Below, piece after piece: positions 52,510 through 61,791 of a stretch of DNA of 64,000 bases. The notes beneath the pieces are model-generated. The model was given only the letters and a program-made list of their open reading frames with translations. It had not been told where the DNA came from and made no database searches. The translations under genes and the position numbers were made by a program. The DNA is from Paracoccus alkenifer (GTDB taxonomy: Bacteria; Pseudomonadota; Alphaproteobacteria; Rhodobacterales; Rhodobacteraceae). Positions within the stretch are counted from its first letter, which is position 1, and the number at the start of each line of letters is the position of its first letter. The stretch is taken from positions 620,001 through 684,000 of the forward strand of contig NZ_FNXG01000001.1 of assembly GCF_900108405.1 (NCBI RefSeq), in the 5' to 3' direction.

Positions 52510-53859
52510 TCAGCACTGGTTCGGCTCGTAGGGGCCAAGTTCCCCGCCGAAGATCGCGGGGTCATAGGTGACCTCGTCGCGCGGGGTCTTGCCGACCACG
52601 TTCAGCACGTCAAAGCGGCTGGTGGGGTTTTCGTTGCCGCGCACGACCAGCACTTCCTTGATGCACTGGTGGTCGTCGCCGCGATAGAGGGTCGGGCCGT
52701 TGCCCATGCCGTCGAACTCGAATTCCTCAAGCGCCTTGATGACCTCTGGCGGGTAAAAGCTGCCCGCGCGCTGCACCGCATCGGCATAAAGGATCGCCTG
52801 CACATACCCCGTATGCGCCGACTGCGACGGCGGCTCGCCGTATTCGGCGCCGTAGGACTGGGTGAAAGCCTTGGAGCCTTCGTCCTCAAGCTGCCAGTTC
52901 CAGTTCTGGGTGCCGATGATGCCCTTGACCGCATCGCCGGCGCCGACGGCCATCAGCTCCGAGAACATCGGCACGATGATCTCGAACTGCTTGCCGTTGG
53001 CCTGCCGCTCGCGCAGGCCGAACTGCACCGCCTGCGGCAACGAGTTCACCATGTCGTGGCCGTAGTGGTTCAGGATCAGCACATCCGCGCCCGAGTTCAG
53101 CACCGGCGTCAGATACTGCGAATAATCGCCCAGACCCAGCGGCGTGCGCACCGTGGCGACGGTTTCCCAGCCCAGCGCCTCGGTCGCGGCCTTGATCGAT
53201 TCCTCTTGCGTCCAGCCCCAGTTGTAGTCGGCGGTCAGGTGATAGGCGCGCCGGTCGTTGCCGTATTCCTGCCCCAGGATCGGGGCGATGGCGACGCCGG
53301 ACTGGTGGGCGTTGAAGAAATGCCGGAACCCGTAGCGGCGCTTGTCCTTGCCGGTGGTGTCGTTGCCGTGGGTCAGGCCGGACATGTAGATCACGCCCAA
53401 TTCGTGGCACAGCGCCTGCTGGGCCACCGCCTCGCCCGTGGTGACGCAGCCGGTGACCATGATGGCGCCGTCGCGTTCGATCATCCGCCGGGCGCCGTCG
53501 CGGGCGGCGTCGGTGTTGGTCTGGGTGTCGCCGGTGACGAATTCGACCTTGCGGCCCAGGACTCCGTTACCTTCCAGCGCCAGCGGCTTGAAGGTCTTGA
53601 GCAGCCCCCCGTCGCCTTCGCCGTTGATATGTTTCACCGCCAGCTGATAGCCCTTGAGCTGTTCCAGACCTTCCTCGGCATAGGTGCCGGTCTGCGGCAC
53701 GTTGAAGCCAAAGACGATCTTGCCGCTGGCGGTGGGGTCGTTGCAGTAGTTGTTGGCCCACGCGCCGCGGGTAAAGAACATGGGCGAGGCCAGCGTCGCC
53801 GCCGCGCCCGCGCCCATCGTCCGCAACAGTCCACGCCGGTTCATGATGAGTTTCGACAT
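52510..53859 (-). CDS. Liv-type periplasmic substrate-binding protein, Tat-exported
   Basis: A 449-residue periplasmic binding protein of the Leu/Ile/Val (or amide/urea) type. The N-terminus MSKLIMNRRGLLRTMG carries an RR pair with a following hydrophobic stretch, so export by the Tat pathway is likely, with cleavage at GAWA. IVFGFNVPQTGTYAEEGLE opens the mature domain. The first gene of the operon, with a GGAGG site. Substrate is not known; a short-chain acid or amide is suggested by the neighbouring ScfR- and CrbS-like genes. Confidence 0.9.
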   Translation of the reverse strand: MSKLIMNRRGLLRTMGAGAAATLASPMFFTRGAWANNYCNDPTASGKIVFGFNVPQTGTYAEEGLEQLKGYQLAVKHINGEGDGGLLKTFKPLALEGNGVLGRKVEFVTGDTQTNTDAARDGARRMIERDGAIMVTGCVTTGEAVAQQALCHELGVIYMSGLTHGNDTTGKDKRRYGFRHFFNAHQSGVAIAPILGQEYGNDRRAYHLTADYNWGWTQEESIKAATEALGWETVATVRTPLGLGDYSQYLTPVLNSGADVLILNHYGHDMVNSLPQAVQFGLRERQANGKQFEIIVPMFSELMAVGAGDAVKGIIGTQNWNWQLEDEGSKAFTQSYGAEYGEPPSQSAHTGYVQAILYADAVQRAGSFYPPEVIKALEEFEFDGMGNGPTLYRGDDHQCIKEVLVVRGNENPTSRFDVLNVVGKTPRDEVTYDPAIFGGELGPYEPNQC

Positions 53860-53955
53860 ATCTTTCCTCCCTGGTGCGACTTTTTGTCATTGTTGCTTGC
53901 ATCAAGAGGACATGGCTGGAACGATCTCAATAAGAATTTGATTGCAATGGATTTT

Positions 53956-53994
53956 TTTGTAAACTATCGAATGATTTACAGGAAACTTTGTAAA
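53956..53994. promoter_or_regulatory. RamB/ScfR-like operator cluster
   Basis: Between the transporter and regulator genes lie TTTGTAAA (53956-53963), an inverted GATTTACA (53973-53980) and AAACTTTGTAAA (53983-53994). The last differs in one base from the RamB-type site AAACTTTGCAAA known from Corynebacterium. The region is AT-rich and probably controls both genes. Confidence 0.55.
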
Positions 53995-54027
53995 TGATTG
54001 ACTCGGGCGAGGGATAAGGGGGGCAAC

Positions 54028-55569
54028 ATGCGCGCGCCGGTCGGCATCAGGATACGTCGGCAGCGGATGGACCGCGGCATCTCGCAGGCCGGGCTGGCGC
54101 GGATGGTGGGGATTTCGTCCAGCTATCTGAACCTGATCGAGAATTCGAAACGCGACGTGGGCGGGGCGCTGCTGCTGCGCATCGCGGAACATCTGCAACT
54201 GGACATCGATTCCCTCTCGGGCGATCAGGAACAAAAGACCCTGCAAAACGTGCAGGAAATGCTGAACGACCCGGTGTTGCAGGGGCTGGATTTCGGCCAC
54301 ACCGATTTTCGCGACCTGCTGGCACGTTTCCCCGAGGTGGCGCAGGCGCTGATCCGGCTGCACCGCATGGGCGCCGAGGCGATGGCCGAGGTCGAGGCGT
54401 TCACCAACCGCTTTGCCTCGGACCCGCTGCTGGGGCAGATGCTGCACGAGGTGCTGAACCGGCTGACGGGGATGCGGTCCAGCGCCGAGATCATCGCAAG
54501 GGTCGAGGATCTGAGCGAGACCGACCGCCACCGCTTTACCGCGGCCATCAACCGCGAGGCGCAGGAACTCAGCACCACCATGCGCGGGCTGGTCGGCTAT
54601 TTCGACCGCGCCACCATCAAGCGGCGCACCATCTCGCCGGTGCGGCAGGTCGAGGATGCTTTCATCGCCGCCAACAACCATTTCCCCGAGCTGGAGGATC
54701 TGGCCGACGAGCTGCGCGCCGCCATCCCCGGCGAATTCGGCGAAACCGCGCTGGCCGCCTGTCTGGAAAGGCGTTTCGGCGTCCGCTGCCAGCGCCGGCC
54801 CGAAACGCCGGGCGGTCCGCCGCCGGCGCCGGCCGGGCCGGCGCAGGACGGGGTGCTGTGGCTGCGGGCCTCGGCGCCGCTGGCCACGCGGGTGTTCCGC
54901 ATGTGCCGCCACATCGCCGAGCTGGCGGCGCCCGAGCTGCTGGACCGGACCTGCGCGGCGCTGGAACCCGCATCGGACGAGGCGCGGCAGCTGATGCGGG
55001 GGGCGTTGTCGTCCTATGTCGCGGGGGCGATGATGATGCCCTATGCGCGGATCAGCGCCACCGCCGCGGAACACCGCCATGACATCGACCTGCTCAGCCA
55101 TATCCACGGCGCCAGTTTCGAGCAGGTGGCCCACCGGCTGGTGACGCTGCGCCGCCCCGGCGCCGAGGGCGTGCCCTTTGGCTTTCTGCGCGCCGATCCC
55201 TCGGGGCGGCTGACCAAGCGGTTCCCGCTGCCCGGGCTGAGCCTGCCGGGGGGCGGGCATGGCTGCCTGCTATGGCCGATCTATCACACCACGCCGGCGG
55301 GCGGGGTGATCCGCCAGATCGCCGAGTTCCCCAACGGCGCGCGGTTCCTGATGATCGCGAAATCGGTGCCCAAGCGGATCTCGACCTGGGCCGAACAGCC
55401 GCTGGTGTTTTCGGTGATGCTGGCCTGCGACATCCACCACGCCGACCGCACTGTCTATGGGCAGGGGCTGAACCTGTCGGACACAGGCACGCAGCTGGCG
55501 GTCGGCCCGTCCTGCCAGCTGTGCATCCGCCAGAATTGCAGCCACCGTCAAGAGGACGCGCCCGCCTGA
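54028..55569 (+). CDS. ScfR/RamB-type XRE-family regulator
   Basis: A 513-residue regulator with an N-terminal helix-turn-helix (IRRQRMDRGISQAGLARMVG, ISSSYLNLIENSKR) and a long C-terminal region of the DUF955/DUF2083 type, including the Cys-containing end (CQLCIRQNCSH). Proteins of this layout (RamB, ScfR, PrpR) control acetate, propionate or short-chain acyl metabolism, sensing acyl-CoA. AAGGGGGG precedes the ATG at 54028; a TTG ten codons before it is less likely. The gene overlaps the convergent kinase gene by 22 bases. Confidence 0.9.
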   Translation: MRAPVGIRIRRQRMDRGISQAGLARMVGISSSYLNLIENSKRDVGGALLLRIAEHLQLDIDSLSGDQEQKTLQNVQEMLNDPVLQGLDFGHTDFRDLLARFPEVAQALIRLHRMGAEAMAEVEAFTNRFASDPLLGQMLHEVLNRLTGMRSSAEIIARVEDLSETDRHRFTAAINREAQELSTTMRGLVGYFDRATIKRRTISPVRQVEDAFIAANNHFPELEDLADELRAAIPGEFGETALAACLERRFGVRCQRRPETPGGPPPAPAGPAQDGVLWLRASAPLATRVFRMCRHIAELAAPELLDRTCAALEPASDEARQLMRGALSSYVAGAMMMPYARISATAAEHRHDIDLLSHIHGASFEQVAHRLVTLRRPGAEGVPFGFLRADPSGRLTKRFPLPGLSLPGGGHGCLLWPIYHTTPAGGVIRQIAEFPNGARFLMIAKSVPKRISTWAEQPLVFSVMLACDIHHADRTVYGQGLNLSDTGTQLAVGPSCQLCIRQNCSHRQEDAPA

Positions 55570-58331
55570 TCCAGCCGCACCGCCGCGGCTTGCAGCGGTG
55601 CCGGCCACAACGGCAGCGAGATGCGGAAACACGCGCCGGGCAGCGCGCCCTCGACCAGCTCGATCCGGCCTTGCAGCTTGCGCACGATGGTGTGGCTGAT
55701 GTTCAGCCCCAGCCCCAGCCCGGGAAACGCCCCGCCCGCCGGCCCGCCGTCGCCGATGCGCATGAACTTGTCAAAGATGGTGGCGCGGAACTCGGGGGCG
55801 ATGCCGGCCCCGTTGTCCATGATCTCGACCTGATATTCCGTCGCCGTCACCCGCGAACGCACATGCACCCGCGGTTCGGGGTCGCGGTTGTGGGCGATGG
55901 CGTTGGCGATGATGTTGATGAAAACCTGGCACAGCCGGTCCGCATCCCCCGACACGATGACCGGCACCGGCGCATGGTCGCGCGAAAACCTGATGGCGCG
56001 CTGGCGGGCAATGGCGTCGCAGACCTCCATCGCGCGGCTCAGGGCGGCCTCGGGGTCGACGGGGTGGTTTTCCCAGTCCCTCTCGCCGTGTTCCAGCGCG
56101 CTGAGATCCAGGATTTCGTCCAGCAGCCGGGTCAGCCGCACGCTTTCATGGTGGATCAGCTCGACAAACCGTTCCCGCTGCGCCTCGGCCAAGTCGGGCT
56201 GGCGCATCAGGATTTCGGAAATCGAGCGGATCGAGGTCATCGGCGTGCGCACCTCGTGGCTGACCTGGCTAAGGAAATCGTCCTTCTGCCGGTGCAGTGC
56301 GTGAAGTTTCTCGTTCACCTCCTGCAACTGCCGGGCGGTCCGGCGCAGCTCGTTGGATTTCTTTTCCAGCTCGTTGGAATGGGAAATCACCTGCAATGTT
56401 TCGTCGGCGATCTGCATCACCTCGTCCAGCGACAGCGCATCGCCCTGCACCACCTTGGACAGCAGGATATGCGCCGAGGCCGCGCCGATGGAACTGGCCA
56501 GTTCACGTTCCAGCCGGATGATGAAGCCGGGCGGCGCGTCCTCGCCGCGGGCATGGGTGCCGTGGCGGATGCCCGCATCCTTGAACAGGGTGCTGGCACG
56601 GTGCCAGCCCAGCACCCGCTCGGCCAGAAAGAACAGGTCGTCGGCGGTGGCGGTGCTGCGGATCGACTGGCCGGCCGCCCGCTGTCCTGCCCCGCCCTGC
56701 CCGACACCGCCCTGCCGGAACACATCGACGAAAATGCCGGCCTGAATCTGTTCCAGCCGGCTTTGCCCGGTCATCAGCGAGGTGACGATCAGCGTGCCCG
56801 CGTTCAGCAGCATGCTCCAGAACATCGAATGGACCAGCGGGTCGGTGTCGCCCATCCCGAACAGCGCCTGCGGGCGCAGCGCGGTGATCCCCCAAGGCCC
56901 CTGGGCCAGCAGCGTGGCGACGGTTTCGCTGCCGGCGGCGAAACTGGGCAGAAACAGCGTCCAGCCCCAGACCGCGAACCCCAGCACCATCCCCGCCAGC
57001 GCGCCGCGCACCGTGGCGCCGCGCCAGTAAAGCGCCGCCAGCAGCGCCGGCAGGAACTGCGCCACCCCGGCAAAGGAAATCAGCCCGATGGGCGCCAGCG
57101 CCCCGCTTTCCCCGGTCAGCCAGAAATAGATGAACCCGAGAAACAGGATCACCGCGATCGAGGTGCGCCGGCTGACCAGCAGCAGCCGCGCGATGCCCTG
57201 CGCCTCGTGCGCGGCAAGGTCGCGGGTAAACCGCAGCGCCAGCGGCAGCACGATATGGTTCGACACCATGATCGACAGCGCGATCGAGGCCACGATGATC
57301 ATCGAGGTGGCCGAGGAAAACCCCCCGATAAAGGCAAACAGCGCCAGCGCGTTCTGGTCGGCCGCCATCGGCAAGGTCAGCACGAACATGTCGGGGTTCG
57401 ACCCCGCCGGCATGGTCGCCAGCCCGTAAAAGGCGATGGGCAGGGTGAACAGGCTCATCAGCAGCAGATAGGCCGGGAACGCCCAGGCGGCGGTGCGCAG
57501 GTGATCCTCATCGGCGTTTTCCACCACGGCGATCTGGAACTGCCGCGGCAGGCAGATCACCGCGCAGCCCGACAGGAACAGCACCGTGACCCAGCGGCTG
57601 CCAAAAGGGCCGGGTTCGTGGATGGTGAAACCGGCCTCGGCGGCGCGGGCATAGATCTGCGCGGGGCCGTCCGACAGCCCGAAGATCACGAACAGCCCCA
57701 CCGCCACCAGCGCCACGAATTTCACGCTGGCCTCGAATGCGATGGCGGCGACCACGCCCGGGTGCTGTTCGCGCGCGTCCACGTTGCGGGTGCCGAACAG
57801 GATGGTGAACACGGCCATGCCCATCGCCACCGCCAGCCCCAGCCCCGCGTCGCCCAGCCCGGCCAGCCGCCCGCGCCCGTCGGCGGTCGAGATCACCTGG
57901 ATCGAAGTCGTCACCGCCTTGAGTTGCAAGGCGATATAGGGCGTGATCGCCACCACCGCGATCACCGTCACCAGGATCGCCAGCTTGCTGGACTTGCCAA
58001 ACCGCGAGGACAGGAAATCCGCGATCGAGGTGATCCTCTGCCCGTGCCCGATCCGCAACAGCTTGCGCAGCAGGAACCACCAGCCGACGAACACCAGCGT
58101 CGGCCCCATGTAGATCGCCATGAACTCCAGCCCGTTGCGGGCGGCGGTGCCCACTGCGCCGTAGAACGTCCAGCTGGTGCAATAGACCGAGATCGACAGC
58201 GTATAGACCAGCGGCGAGCGCAGGAACCCCGCCCGCCCCTGCCGCGCCCGCAGGTCCGAGACATAGGCCAGCGCAAACAGCAGCCCGACATAGGCCACCG
58301 CCGTCAGGATGACGAAATCGGGCGACAGCAT
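55548..58331 (-). CDS. CrbS-like sodium/solute symporter-histidine kinase
   Basis: A 927-residue fusion of an SLC5-type transporter with a histidine kinase. Residues 1-500 have about 13 membrane helices (for example SVYCTSWTFYGAVG and ITSIADFLSSRFGKSS); a linker and coiled coil follow (ELEKKSNELRRTARQL), then the H box FLSQVSHEVRTPMTSI near residue 690, the N box FINIIANAIAHN, and DNGAGI with GLGLGLNIS. CrbS-type proteins control acetyl-CoA synthetase and may transport the acid they sense. The gene overlaps the small membrane gene by one base. Confidence 0.9.
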   Translation of the reverse strand: MLSPDFVILTAVAYVGLLFALAYVSDLRARQGRAGFLRSPLVYTLSISVYCTSWTFYGAVGTAARNGLEFMAIYMGPTLVFVGWWFLLRKLLRIGHGQRITSIADFLSSRFGKSSKLAILVTVIAVVAITPYIALQLKAVTTSIQVISTADGRGRLAGLGDAGLGLAVAMGMAVFTILFGTRNVDAREQHPGVVAAIAFEASVKFVALVAVGLFVIFGLSDGPAQIYARAAEAGFTIHEPGPFGSRWVTVLFLSGCAVICLPRQFQIAVVENADEDHLRTAAWAFPAYLLLMSLFTLPIAFYGLATMPAGSNPDMFVLTLPMAADQNALALFAFIGGFSSATSMIIVASIALSIMVSNHIVLPLALRFTRDLAAHEAQGIARLLLVSRRTSIAVILFLGFIYFWLTGESGALAPIGLISFAGVAQFLPALLAALYWRGATVRGALAGMVLGFAVWGWTLFLPSFAAGSETVATLLAQGPWGITALRPQALFGMGDTDPLVHSMFWSMLLNAGTLIVTSLMTGQSRLEQIQAGIFVDVFRQGGVGQGGAGQRAAGQSIRSTATADDLFFLAERVLGWHRASTLFKDAGIRHGTHARGEDAPPGFIIRLERELASSIGAASAHILLSKVVQGDALSLDEVMQIADETLQVISHSNELEKKSNELRRTARQLQEVNEKLHALHRQKDDFLSQVSHEVRTPMTSIRSISEILMRQPDLAEAQRERFVELIHHESVRLTRLLDEILDLSALEHGERDWENHPVDPEAALSRAMEVCDAIARQRAIRFSRDHAPVPVIVSGDADRLCQVFINIIANAIAHNRDPEPRVHVRSRVTATEYQVEIMDNGAGIAPEFRATIFDKFMRIGDGGPAGGAFPGLGLGLNISHTIVRKLQGRIELVEGALPGACFRISLPLWPAPLQAAAVRLDQAGASS

Positions 58332-58585
58332 CAGCCGTCATCCCCCAGGGGCGGCGCGTCGGCGCCCCGGGGCCGGCGCCGGGTCATCGCAAAGGCGCCC
58401 AGGATCAGCGCCAGCCAGACGGTGAACAGATACACCGCCTCAAGCGGGACGCCGAACACCAGCAGGCCGCGGTTGAACAGGTTCAGGAACGGCGGCAGCA
58501 GCACCAGCGTGCCGAAAGCGGGCAGCACGAAAGCCGCGTCCCGGCGGCGCGTGTCCCGCGCGGGGCGGATCGGCGGCCCGGCCAC
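58331..58585 (-). CDS. Small two-helix membrane protein before the transporter-kinase
   Basis: An 84-residue protein with two predicted helices (FVLPAFGTLVLLPPFLNLF and VYLFTVWLALILGAFAMTR). Its stop overlaps the kinase start by one base. Small two-helix proteins often precede SLC5-type symporters (DUF485/YjcH before ActP, DUF4212 proteins), so this is likely a partner of the CrbS transporter part. The start is a GTG. Family membership is not certain. Confidence 0.7.
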   Translation of the reverse strand: MAGPPIRPARDTRRRDAAFVLPAFGTLVLLPPFLNLFNRGLLVFGVPLEAVYLFTVWLALILGAFAMTRRRPRGADAPPLGDDG

Positions 58586-58593
58586 GCCCGCGT

Positions 58594-58986
58594 TCAGCCC
58601 AGCGCGGCCGTGCGGGCCGCGCGCCGACCCAGCAGGCGGCGGACCTCGTCCACCACCTCGTCGTTGGCAAAGGGCTTTGAAATGAACCCGTCGGCCCGCA
58701 GGTCCAGCGCCATCTGCCGGTCGTGGCTTTGTCCGCGCGCGGTCAGGATCAGCACCGGCGTGTCGGCCTGTTCCGGGTCCGCCCGCAGCGCCTTGAGGAT
58801 CTCAAGCCCGCTGCGCCCGGGCAGCATCACGTCCAGCACCAGCACCTGCGGGCGCTTGCGCCGCACCGTGTCCAGCACCGCCGCGCCATCCGTGACCGAG
58901 GCCACGCTCCACCCCGCGCGCTCCAGCAGGAAGCTCAGCGTTTCGAGTATGGTGGGCTCATCCTCAGCGATCAGGACATCGCACAT
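58594..58986 (-). CDS. Single-domain response regulator
   Basis: A 130-residue receiver-only protein: acidic pair in VLIAEDEP, phosphoacceptor Asp in VLVLDVMLPG, Thr in LILTARG and Lys in FISKPFAND. No output domain is present, unlike CrbR, which has a LuxR-type DNA-binding domain. It probably is a phosphate sink or a shuttle for the kinase that follows. The ATG has GGAG upstream. First gene of the three-gene operon. Confidence 0.92.
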   Translation of the reverse strand: MCDVLIAEDEPTILETLSFLLERAGWSVASVTDGAAVLDTVRRKRPQVLVLDVMLPGRSGLEILKALRADPEQADTPVLILTARGQSHDRQMALDLRADGFISKPFANDEVVDEVRRLLGRRAARTAALG

Positions 58987-59178
58987 CTTGGCCGCTCTCC
59001 CCCTCGTCCGGGGACGGATGCTAGGACGGGGCGAGGCGTTGTGGCAAGGGCGAAGGCGGCGGCCGGGTGCATCAGGCTCTTCCCGTCGCCGGGTAAATCT
59101 TTCATCATGTCTCACGGCATTCCGCACCCGCGCAATCCGGGGCGGACCACATAACAACAGCCAGCCACGGGGGGGCCC

Positions 59179-59493
59179 ATGTCCGTCAGACAACTGAACC
59201 TTATGGTTCTGCCGATGATGCTAACCGCGACCCTTGCCTCGGCCGCCGCCGCGGATGAACGCGCCGCGGCGCAGGTTCTTGCCGGTCCCTGCGCCGGCTG
59301 CCACGGCCCCGACGGGCATTCGCCCGGCGCCATCCCCTCGATCGCGGGGCTCCCCGAGGCCGAGCTGCTGGCCCGGATGACCGGCTTTCGGGACGGCACC
59401 GCCGACGCCACGGTGATGACGCGGCTGATGAAAGGATATGACGAGGCGCAGATCGCGACCCTCGCCCACTGGTTTGCGGAGGTCGGGCAATGA
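59179..59493 (+). CDS. Monohaem cytochrome c, candidate flavocytochrome c subunit
   Basis: A 104-residue exported cytochrome c with a signal peptide (cut near ASAAAAD), a single haem motif CAGCHG and a Met in VMTRLMKGY that can be the axial ligand. Its stop overlaps the start of the flavoprotein gene by four bases (ATGA), as for the subunits of flavocytochrome c sulfide dehydrogenase (FccA/FccB; SoxE/SoxF). It would carry electrons from the flavoprotein to the respiratory chain. Confidence 0.88.
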   Translation: MSVRQLNLMVLPMMLTATLASAAAADERAAAQVLAGPCAGCHGPDGHSPGAIPSIAGLPEAELLARMTGFRDGTADATVMTRLMKGYDEAQIATLAHWFAEVGQ

Positions 59494-60767
59494 TCATCTC
59501 TAGACGCGGTATCCTGGGGGGTGTGGCGGCGCTGGGCGCGCTGGCGATGCCGGGGCTGGTGCGGGCGCAGGCGGCGGCCGCGCATGTGGTCGTGGTCGGC
59601 GGCGGCTTTGGCGGCGCCACGGCGGCGCGCTATCTGCGGCGGCTGAACCCAGGGATGCGCATCACCCTGATCGAGCCGACGCAGCGTTTCGCAACCTGCC
59701 CGTTTTCCAACCTGTATCTGGGCGGATTGCGCGAATGGGACAGCATCACCCACGGCTACGACGATCTGCGCGCCGCCGGGGTCGAGGTGATCCACGACCT
59801 TGCGCAGGACATCGACGGGGCGGCGCGCCGGGTGGTGCTGGCTGGCGGCGACGTGCTGGACTATGACCGGCTGGTGCTGTCGCCGGGCATCGATTTCCGC
59901 TGGAACGCGATCGAGGGCTATGACGAGGCCGCGGCCGAGCTGGTCCCCCACGCCTGGCGTGCCGGCCCCCAGACGCAGCTGCTGAAATCGCAGCTCGAGG
60001 CGATGGAGGACGGCGGCCTGTTCGTCATGTCGATCACCGACGGCGCGTTCCGCTGCCCGCCGGGACCGTATGAGCGCGCCTCGATGGTGGCGCATTACCT
60101 GACCACCCATAAGCCGAAATCGAAAATCCTGCTGCTGGACAGCAAAGAGAATTTTTCCAAGCAGGCGCTGTTCCAGCAGGGCTGGGCGGCGCTTTACGGC
60201 AACATGATCGAATGGATCAGCCTGGCCGACGACGGGCAGGTGGTGGCCATCGACGCCGCCAACCGCACCGCCGAGACCAATTTCGGCACCACCCACCGCG
60301 CCGACGTGCTGAACGTGGTGCCGCCGCAAAAGGCGGGCTGGATCGCCGAGCGCGCCGGGGTGACGGATGCCACGGGCTGGGTGCCGGTCCGGGGCGGCAG
60401 CTTTGAATCCGAGCAGGTTCCGCATATCCATGTCGTGGGCGATGCGACCATCGCCGCGCCGATGCCGAAATCGGGGTTTTGCGCCAATGCGCAGGCCAAG
60501 GTGGCGGCCGCCGCGATCTCGGCCGAGTTGGCCGGGCGCGACACGCCTCCGGCCAGCTTTGCCAACACCTGCTACAGCCTGGTCGGCGTCGACTGGGGCA
60601 TCTCGGTCGCCGGGGTCTACCGCGCCGAGGACGATTCCATCGTCGAGGTCGAGGGCGCCGGTGGGGTCAGCCCCATCGACGCCAACGCCGCGTTCCGCAA
60701 GGCCGAGGCCGCCTATGGCGCGGGCTGGTATGCGGCGATTTCGGCGGACATCTGGGGCCGCGGGTGA
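59490..60767 (+). CDS. Flavocytochrome c sulfide dehydrogenase flavoprotein, SoxF type
   Basis: A 425-residue Tat-exported flavoprotein (MIISRRGILGG). The FAD Rossmann loop is VVVGGGFGG; Cys70 in ATCPFSN matches the covalent FAD-binding Cys of FccB. The redox-active disulfide is expected from FRCPPGPYERA and FANTCYSL, the two Cys segments found in the Allochromatium enzyme. It oxidises sulfide to zero-valent sulfur with the cytochrome subunit. The gene is preceded by cytochrome c with a four-base overlap and followed by the YeeE/YedE gene with GTGA overlap. Confidence 0.92.
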   Translation: MIISRRGILGGVAALGALAMPGLVRAQAAAAHVVVVGGGFGGATAARYLRRLNPGMRITLIEPTQRFATCPFSNLYLGGLREWDSITHGYDDLRAAGVEVIHDLAQDIDGAARRVVLAGGDVLDYDRLVLSPGIDFRWNAIEGYDEAAAELVPHAWRAGPQTQLLKSQLEAMEDGGLFVMSITDGAFRCPPGPYERASMVAHYLTTHKPKSKILLLDSKENFSKQALFQQGWAALYGNMIEWISLADDGQVVAIDAANRTAETNFGTTHRADVLNVVPPQKAGWIAERAGVTDATGWVPVRGGSFESEQVPHIHVVGDATIAAPMPKSGFCANAQAKVAAAAISAELAGRDTPPASFANTCYSLVGVDWGISVAGVYRAEDDSIVEVEGAGGVSPIDANAAFRKAEAAYGAGWYAAISADIWGRG

Positions 60768-61771
60768 ATGCGGTCCTGCTGGGGCTGGCGCTTGGCGGGG
60801 TCTTTGGCGCCGCCACCCGGGCCGGACGGTTCTGCCTGCTCAGAGGAATGCGCGGCGTCATGGCGGGCGGCGACCTGTCCGCCATCCGCGCATTCGCGCT
60901 GGCCATGGCGGTGGCGATCTGCGCCACGCAGGCGCTCAGCCTGTCGGGGGTCATCGACCTTGCCGCCGCGCTGCCGTTGCGCGGGCGGTTTTCATGGTCC
61001 GGGGCGCTGGGCGGCGGCGCCATCTTTGGCATCGGCATGGTGCTGGCCAATGCCTGCGGGGCGCGCTCGGTGGTGCTGGCGGCGGGGGGCAACCTGCGCT
61101 CGGTGCTGGTGCTGCTGTGCCTGGGGCTGGGCGCGCAGGCCAGCCTGACCGGAGTGCTGGCCCCGCTGCGCGTGTCGCTGCAATCGGGCGGTGCGGCCGA
61201 GCCGGCGGCGCGCAGCCTGCCGCAACTGTTTCCCGCGCTTGAGCCGCGGCTGGCGTCCGCGCTGGTCGCGGGGCTGTTGGTGCTGGCGCTGGCCGCGCTG
61301 TCCCTGCCGCTGTTGCGCACGCAGCGCCGGCAGGCCGCAAGCGCGGCGATCATCGGGCTGACGATCGCCGGCGGCTGGTGGATCGGCTTTGCCACCGACG
61401 ACCCGTTCGACCCGAAAACCCTGGCCTCGATCAGCTTTGTCGGCCCCATGGGCGACGGGATGCTGTGGCTGATGCTGTCCACCGGCCGGGCGCTGAGCTT
61501 TGGCGTCGCCATCGTGGCGGGCACGGCGCTGGGTGCGCTGGCCGCCGCGCTGCTGGCGCGCGATTTCCGGGTCGAAGCCGTCGGCTCGGGCGGCCAGATG
61601 CTGCGCGCCATGGCGGGCGGCATCCTGATGGGCTTTGGCGGAGTGCTTGCCCTGGGTTGCTCGATCGGGCAAGGATTGGGCGGAGTATCTACGTTGTCGC
61701 TGGCCAGTTTGGTCGCGTTCTCGGGAATCCTTGCCGGAATTGCGGTTGGCCTGGTCGTTGTCCGCCACTGA
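60764..61771 (+). CDS. YeeE/YedE family transporter (sulfur compound uptake)
   Basis: A 335-residue membrane protein with about nine helices. The family's conserved Cys motifs are present: AGRFCLLRGM near the N-terminus, VLANACGARS in the middle and LGCSIGQGLGG near the end; in TsuA-type YeeE these Cys lie along the thiosulfate path. The GTG start overlaps the flavoprotein stop by four bases, so translation is coupled. It probably moves a sulfur species, such as thiosulfate or a sulfur atom carried on the protein, across the membrane. Confidence 0.88.
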   Translation: MNAVLLGLALGGVFGAATRAGRFCLLRGMRGVMAGGDLSAIRAFALAMAVAICATQALSLSGVIDLAAALPLRGRFSWSGALGGGAIFGIGMVLANACGARSVVLAAGGNLRSVLVLLCLGLGAQASLTGVLAPLRVSLQSGGAAEPAARSLPQLFPALEPRLASALVAGLLVLALAALSLPLLRTQRRQAASAAIIGLTIAGGWWIGFATDDPFDPKTLASISFVGPMGDGMLWLMLSTGRALSFGVAIVAGTALGALAAALLARDFRVEAVGSGGQMLRAMAGGILMGFGGVLALGCSIGQGLGGVSTLSLASLVAFSGILAGIAVGLVVVRH

Positions 61772-61791
61772 CTGTCGCAAGGAAGACCCAG

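Noticed and set aside
55272..58685. Open frame of 1137 codons opposite the transporter-kinase
   Set aside because: His/Gln/Arg/Pro-rich composition typical of antisense of a membrane protein gene in high-GC DNA; no motifs.
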